46,727 bases of DNA from an uncultured Collinsella sp. (GTDB lineage Bacteria > Actinomycetota > Coriobacteriia > Coriobacteriales > Coriobacteriaceae): positions 1-46,727 of the forward strand of contig CABUCQ010000002.1 in NCBI GenBank assembly GCA_902490095.1, in the 5' to 3' direction. The translations under genes were made by a program, and so were the position numbers. Of the stretch, positions 42,637 through 46,727 are shown in pieces. Numbering within the stretch: the first letter of the stretch is position 1; each line of letters opens with the position of its first letter. Below the pieces are notes generated by a model. That model saw only the letters and a program-made list of their open reading frames with translations, was not told the origin of the DNA and did no database searches.

Positions 42637-42703
42637 AGTTGCGGTGGAATAGTTCCTGAATAAGGCTTGGGGGTCTTAAAACAGGAACTATTTCACCGCA
42701 ACT
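42637..42703. repeat. family B 67-nt palindromic element, copy 3
   Basis: Arms as in copy 2; in the 25-nt loop TAAG (42661-42664) can pair with CTTA (42675-42678). Five bp from the family A element. Confidence 0.88.
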
Positions 42704-42755
42704 GCTGAGGGGACGGGTTGTGGAAACGGCTGCCGTGGTGGACTCGGGCTGTCTG

Positions 42756-45524
42756 TTACAGCAGCTCACCGTGACGGGCGATGTAGTGGCGCTTGGCCAG
42801 CTGGGTCAGCGCAATGTAGGCGGCGACGATGCCGATGAGCAGCGTAAAGAAGCTCGCCGGCAGCGGCATGAGGCCCAGAGCCTCGGCGATGGGGCTTGCC
42901 GGCAGCCAAGTGACGAGCGTCAGGCCCAGTACGGTGAGCACGCACAGCGCGGGCGCGGCGTGGTCGCGCGGGCTCGGCAGGTGCGGGGAGCGCAGCATGT
43001 GGATTACGAGCGTCTGCGACCACATAGACTCAACGAACCAACCGCTCTGGAAAATCGCCGCAAAGGTTGCGATGCCGGCAACATTGCCCGCGGCGGCAAG
43101 CTCGGCCCAGCTCGCGCCCACGGTGGCGGGGCACACCGCAAAGAAGAGCGCGGCGAAGGTCACGATGTCAAACAGCGAGCTCACGGGGCCCAGCTCGAGC
43201 ATAAAGCCCTTGATGGACGCAGCGTCCCAGGCGCGCGGGCGGGCAGTCCAGGCATCGTCGACGGCGTCCCACGGCAGCGCGATGCACACGATCTCGTAGA
43301 CCAGCGACAGCAGCACCAGCTGCAGGGCGCTCATGGGCAAAAACGGCAGGAACAGGCTCGCGACGGTCACGGACAGCACGTTGCCAAAGTTGGAGCTCAC
43401 CGTGGTCTTGAGGTACTTGAGTAGGTTGCCGTAGGTGCGACGGCCTTCGATGATGCCGCGCTCGATCACGCCCAGGTCCTTCTGGAGCAAGATGATGTCG
43501 GCGGATTCTTTGGCGATGTCAACGGCCGAATCGACCGAGATGCCGCAGTCGCTCGCACGCATGGCGGCGGCGTCGTTGATGCCATCACCCATAAAGCCCA
43601 CGGTATGGCCGAGCAGTTCACGCATGACGCGCACCAAGCGCGCCTTCTGCAGCGGCGAGAGCTTGGCAAAGAGATGGGTCTGCTCGGCGCGCTCCGCCAG
43701 CTCGGCGTCGTCGAGCGCATCGATCTCGGAGCCCAGCAAAACGTTGCTTGCGTCGATGCCAATCTGCTCGCAGACGGTGGCGGCGACGCGGTCGTTGTCG
43801 CCGGTCAGGACTTTTACCGCCACGCCCTTGGCCTCGAGGGTGGCGACGGCGCCCGCGGCGCTCGCTTTGGGCGGATCGAGGAAGGCCAAAAAGCCCATCA
43901 GCACCATGTCGCACTCGTCGGCGATGCCAAACTCGCCCACGGTGCGCGGGTTGGTCTTCTGCGCCACGGCGATCACGCGCAGGCCCTCGGCATTGAGTCC
44001 TGCCACCTGCTTGCGAATCTGGGCAAGCCTCTCGTCGGTAAGCGGCTGAGCGGTGCCGTCCACCTCGACGTAGGAGCAAATCTCGAGCATTTCCTCGGCG
44101 GCGCCCTTGGTAACCATCTGGGTTTTGCCTTGGGCGTCGGCGACAACTACGCTCAGGCGACGGCGCGAGAAATCGAAGGGAACCTCGTCGACCTTGGTGT
44201 AGCGGTCGCGCAGACTCTGGCCCAGCATAGAATCGGGCACGACGGTCGAGGGCGTCACATCGGCACGGTCGATTACGGCCAGGTCGATAAGATTTTTGAG
44301 GCCGGTCTGGAAGAAGCTGTTCAAGAACGCATGGCGCAGCACGCGCGCGTCCTCGTTGCCATCGGTGTTGAGGTAGCGCTCGAGCACGATGCGGTCTTCG
44401 GTGAGGGTGCCGGTCTTGTCGCAGCACAGGACGTCCATCGCTCCGAGGTTTTGAATCGCAGGCAGCTCCTTGACGATAACCTGGCGACGGGCGAGGTCCT
44501 TGGCGCCCTGCGACAGGCTCGTGGTCACGATGACGGGAAGCATCTGCGGCGTGATGCCCACGGCCACGCTCGTGGCGAACAGCAGCGCGTCGATGACGTT
44601 GCCCTTGGTGGCGGCGTTGATGGCAAAGACGGCCGGCGCCATAACGAGCATCAGGCGCACCAGCAGCATGGAGACGCTCGAGACGCCGCGGTCAAACGCG
44701 CTCTTTTCGCCGCGCCCGTTGAGCATCTTGGCGATGCCGCCCAGGTAGGTGTCCGAGCCGGTGGCAACGACAAGCGCCATGGCGGTGCCGTTTTGCACGG
44801 AGGTGCCGGTAAAGACGATGTTCTTGCAGGCAGAGAGTGGCAGTGCGGAGCCGTCGGCGCCCTCGACGACGGTGACGGCGGTGGTCTTCTCGACGGCCTC
44901 GCTCTCGCCGGTGAGTGCGGACTCGATCACAAACAGGTCGCGCGCGGTGATGATGCGGGCGTCTGCTGGCACCATATCGCCGGCAGAGAGACGGATTACA
45001 TCGCCGGGGACGAGCTCGTCGAAGGGGATCTCGATGCGCTCGCCGTCGCGCAGGGCGGTGCAAGTGTTGGAGACCAGGTCCTTGAGGGCCTCGGCCGCAT
45101 TGCCGCTGCGGGCTTCCTGGATAAACTTCATGCCGCCCGATACCAGCAGCATGATGCCGATGACGATGACCGTGGAGGGGTCGCGCTGCGGCTCGGGTGC
45201 GGCGAGCACGTCGATGTAGAGCGAGACCAGTGCGAGCGCGGCGAGGATGCCGGCGAAGGGATCGATGAACGCGTCGGCGATGCGGCGGGCAAGTGTCTTG
45301 GTCGGCGCCTCGATGGTGTTGGGACCGGCGGCGTCCAGGCGCTCGGCGGCCTGCCCGGCGGTGAGGCCGTCAGCCGTGGCGTCGAGCAGCACGAGGGAGT
45401 CCTCGGCGCTATGGGTTGCGGCAAAGATGGTGTTCTTGGCAAGGCCGGCGTGAGCGGCAGGGCGCGCCGTGCGGCGGCGCTTGGAGATGACTTCGAGTAC
45501 CGTGGCGGTTTTGAGCATCAGCAT
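42756..45524 (-). CDS. mgtA: magnesium-translocating P-type ATPase
   Basis: 922 aa P-type (IIIB) ATPase that imports magnesium. Phosphorylation site DKTGTLTED, actuator TGES in LTGESEAVE, nucleotide-binding KGAAEEML, hinge TGDNDRVAATV and GDGINDAAAMRASDCGISVD are all present, with about ten helices; the N-terminus lacks heavy-metal-binding motifs. The start at 45524 (MLMLKTATV) is chosen because AAGGAGGA lies five bases upstream; the frame is open to 45575 without a ribosome site. Expression is probably controlled by magnesium; a 23-codon ORF and a family A palindrome lie in the leader region. Convergent with the lipoprotein cluster. Confidence 0.93.
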   Translation of the reverse strand: MLMLKTATVLEVISKRRRTARPAAHAGLAKNTIFAATHSAEDSLVLLDATADGLTAGQAAERLDAAGPNTIEAPTKTLARRIADAFIDPFAGILAALALVSLYIDVLAAPEPQRDPSTVIVIGIMLLVSGGMKFIQEARSGNAAEALKDLVSNTCTALRDGERIEIPFDELVPGDVIRLSAGDMVPADARIITARDLFVIESALTGESEAVEKTTAVTVVEGADGSALPLSACKNIVFTGTSVQNGTAMALVVATGSDTYLGGIAKMLNGRGEKSAFDRGVSSVSMLLVRLMLVMAPAVFAINAATKGNVIDALLFATSVAVGITPQMLPVIVTTSLSQGAKDLARRQVIVKELPAIQNLGAMDVLCCDKTGTLTEDRIVLERYLNTDGNEDARVLRHAFLNSFFQTGLKNLIDLAVIDRADVTPSTVVPDSMLGQSLRDRYTKVDEVPFDFSRRRLSVVVADAQGKTQMVTKGAAEEMLEICSYVEVDGTAQPLTDERLAQIRKQVAGLNAEGLRVIAVAQKTNPRTVGEFGIADECDMVLMGFLAFLDPPKASAAGAVATLEAKGVAVKVLTGDNDRVAATVCEQIGIDASNVLLGSEIDALDDAELAERAEQTHLFAKLSPLQKARLVRVMRELLGHTVGFMGDGINDAAAMRASDCGISVDSAVDIAKESADIILLQKDLGVIERGIIEGRRTYGNLLKYLKTTVSSNFGNVLSVTVASLFLPFLPMSALQLVLLSLVYEIVCIALPWDAVDDAWTARPRAWDAASIKGFMLELGPVSSLFDIVTFAALFFAVCPATVGASWAELAAAGNVAGIATFAAIFQSGWFVESMWSQTLVIHMLRSPHLPSPRDHAAPALCVLTVLGLTLVTWLPASPIAEALGLMPLPASFFTLLIGIVAAYIALTQLAKRHYIARHGELL

Positions 45525-45607
45525 AGGGTCCTCCTTGTTAAAGGGAGTTAGCGTACGTGTCGTATTGAATTGCAAAAAACCTAGATGTCGCTCACGTCAT
45601 GCTCGCG

Positions 45608-45644
45608 AATCACCACAAGGGGGGCAGGCACCTTTGTGGTGGTT
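45608..45644. repeat. family A 37-nt palindromic element, copy 5
   Basis: AATCACCACAAGGG, loop GGGCAGGCA, CCTTTGTGGTGGTT. In the divergent region between mgtA and pyrE, 84 bp ahead of the mgtA start. Confidence 0.85.
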
Positions 45645-45665
45645 TTGGTGATCGACTGTTGGCGC

Positions 45666-45737
45666 TTATGCGTGCGCGGAATCCTCGCGGCGTGCCGAGG
45701 GCGACATGCAGGTTTTTCGACTATGGCTGCCTTCCAT
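45666..45737 (-). CDS. possible 23-aa leader peptide upstream of mgtA
   Basis: A short ORF (MEGSHSRKTCMSPSARREDSAHA is too long to rely on as a family; it begins MEGSHSRKTC) has a perfect AAGGAGG at 45744-45750, six bases before its ATG, and stops 141 bp ahead of mgtA on the same strand. In enterobacteria mgtA is preceded by the small MgtL leader ORF that couples transcription to magnesium or proline supply; no sequence resemblance is claimed. The strong ribosome site argues that it is translated. The rest of the 45525-45962 gap shows the family A element and no other gene. Confidence 0.4.
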   Translation of the reverse strand: MEGSHSRKTCMSPSARREDSAHA

Positions 45738-45962
45738 GGCACACCTCCTTAAGGCCGGGCGCAGCGCGCTTTGGGTATCTCGTACCCGTTTCAATCCGCC
45801 GGTATTTTTGACGAGGGGGTTTGCCGTGTCAACCCCATTGTTCGGAAAATCATCGCCCCTGACAAAGCCCTTACAGAGCGCCATGGCTTCAAAGCGCGCC
45901 CGCATCGACGTCCTACCTGCGCTAAACTGGAGGGCACGTACGCGATTACGAGAGGAGCCCGC

Positions 45963-46643
45963 ATGGAGGCTTACAAGCAAGAGTTCATCAAGTTTATGGT
46001 CGAGTCCGACGTTCTTAAGTTCGGCAGTTTTACGCTTAAGAGCGGCCGTCAGTCCCCGTTCTTTATGAACGCCGGCGCCTACGTGACGGGCTATCAGCTC
46101 AAGAAGCTGGGCGAGTACTACGCCCAGGCCATCCACGATAACTTTGGCGATGACTTTGACGTGCTGTTCGGGCCGGCCTATAAGGGTATTCCCCTGGCCG
46201 TCGTGACCGCGATTGCCTACCACGAGCTGTACGGCAAGGAGGTCAAGTACTGCTGCGACCGCAAGGAGGCCAAGGACCACGGTGCCGACAAGGGTAACCT
46301 GCTGGGCTACGAGCCCCAGGACGGCGACCGCGTGATCATGGTCGAGGACGTCACCACCAGCGGTAAGTCCATCGACGAGACCTATCCCAAGATCAAGGCT
46401 GCTGCCGATGTCGAGATCAAGGGCCTCATCGTGTCCCTCAACCGCATGGAGGTCGGCAAGGGCGGCGTGACCACCGCGCAGAAGGAGATCGAGGCCAAGT
46501 ACGGCTTCCCCGTCGCGAGCATCGTCTCCATGGCCGAGGTCGTCGAGACCCTCTACAACCACGAGATCGACGGCAAGGTCGTCATTGATGACGAACTCAA
46601 GACCGCCATCGACGCCTACTACGAGCAGTACGGAGTTCGTTAG
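45963..46643 (+). CDS. pyrE: orotate phosphoribosyltransferase
   Basis: 226 aa. Transfers phosphoribose from PRPP to orotate, giving OMP in pyrimidine synthesis. The PRPP loop VIMVEDVTTSGKSI (about 119-132) and the N-terminal LKSGRQSPFFMN and GPAYKGIPLA motifs are diagnostic. The start at 45963 is chosen for AGAGGAG and because the family N-terminus begins here; the frame is open to 45771. The gene stands alone with no other pyr gene in the window. No PyrR-type or CTP-sensing attenuator is recognised in the leader. Confidence 0.95.
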   Translation: MEAYKQEFIKFMVESDVLKFGSFTLKSGRQSPFFMNAGAYVTGYQLKKLGEYYAQAIHDNFGDDFDVLFGPAYKGIPLAVVTAIAYHELYGKEVKYCCDRKEAKDHGADKGNLLGYEPQDGDRVIMVEDVTTSGKSIDETYPKIKAAADVEIKGLIVSLNRMEVGKGGVTTAQKEIEAKYGFPVASIVSMAEVVETLYNHEIDGKVVIDDELKTAIDAYYEQYGVR

Positions 46644-46669
46644 TTACGCGGTTTTCCAAACCGCGTAAC
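46643..46669 (+). terminator. hairpin directly after pyrE
   Basis: GTTACGCGGTTT (46643-46654) and AAACCGCGTAAC (46658-46669) form a perfect 12-bp stem; the first base is part of the stop codon. No T-run follows. Confidence 0.6.
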
Positions 46670-46727
46670 GGCTCGACGCTGCAAACGCCCCTAAGCGGCA
46701 ATCTGCCTTTCAATCGTCGGGCATGGC

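Noticed and set aside
43605..45551. 648-codon open frame on the plus strand
   Set aside because: Antisense shadow of the magnesium P-type ATPase, with no ribosome site or recognisable domain.
45608..45644. Family A element as a dedicated mgtA attenuator or M-box magnesium riboswitch
   Set aside because: The same element occurs four more times at unrelated genes, and on the minus strand no T-run follows. No M-box consensus was recognised.

Overview
The window looks like a chromosomal segment of a gut Coriobacteriia, most probably Collinsella. This is inferred from the high-GC coding style, a LuxR-type regulator carrying a multi-spanning membrane domain, NarL-type two-component genes, PTS/GH1 beta-glucoside modules and a luxS gene; no rRNA, tRNA or other phylogenetic marker is present to prove it. 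About 32 protein genes are supported. There is no transposase, phage gene or CRISPR array.

Layout. 0.35-2.6 kb: cell-envelope O-acyltransferase (minus). 2.8-4.8 kb: ribokinase plus nucleoside hydrolase (ribonucleoside salvage). 4.9-9.0 kb: a classic antitermination operon (RAT/terminator leader, BglG/LicT antiterminator, PTS EIIBC, GH1 6-phospho-beta-glucosidase). 9.1-15.2 kb: LacI regulator, then a sugar-isomerase, a split transketolase and an FGGY kinase. 15.4-16.7 kb: decaying locus (truncated membrane protein, ROK kinase with an in-frame stop). 17-18.2 kb: luxS and a DUF4867-type gene. 18.3-21.5 kb: AAA ATPase flanked by palindromic repeats, and a second GH1 gene. 21.8-25.8 kb: two membrane sensors and a NarL-type response regulator. 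25.9-30.2 kb (minus): zinc-ribbon/SPFH envelope cluster and a lipoprotein. 30.5-33.6 kb (minus): DUF1593 nucleoside-hydrolase-like protein and an alpha/beta-hydrolase esterase. 34.1-37.1 kb: PTS EIIBC and a GH140/DUF4038 apiosidase-like enzyme. 37.3-42.6 kb: membrane LuxR regulator, small membrane protein, zinc-ribbon protein, two paralogous lipoproteins. 42.8-46.6 kb: magnesium P-type ATPase (minus) with a possible upstream small ORF, and pyrE.

The most interesting biology is a proposed, physically split D-apiose regulon. The isomerase / FGGY kinase / split-transketolase set at 10.4-15.2 kb is the enzyme set of the published transketolase route for D-apiose (apiose to apulose to apulose-4-phosphate to xylulose-5-phosphate plus DHAP). 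The PTS gene at 34.1 kb is followed by a signal-less GH140-type apiosidase. Both promoter regions carry the same 12-bp operator core (TGTTTACTGAAC) and several GTTTAC/GTAAAC half-sites, which suggests control by the LacI-type protein at 9.1 kb. The implied system imports an apiosyl-glucoside by PTS, cleaves it in the cytoplasm and routes apiose to the pentose phosphate pathway.

The second theme is an unusual density of dispersed palindromic intergenic elements: at least five families (37, 67, 57, about 29 and about 100 nt), constant in length within the first three families and often stacked side by side. One family (about 100 nt, two copies) shows base-pair-preserving sequence changes and identical internal loops, the pattern expected of a selected structured RNA or DNA element.
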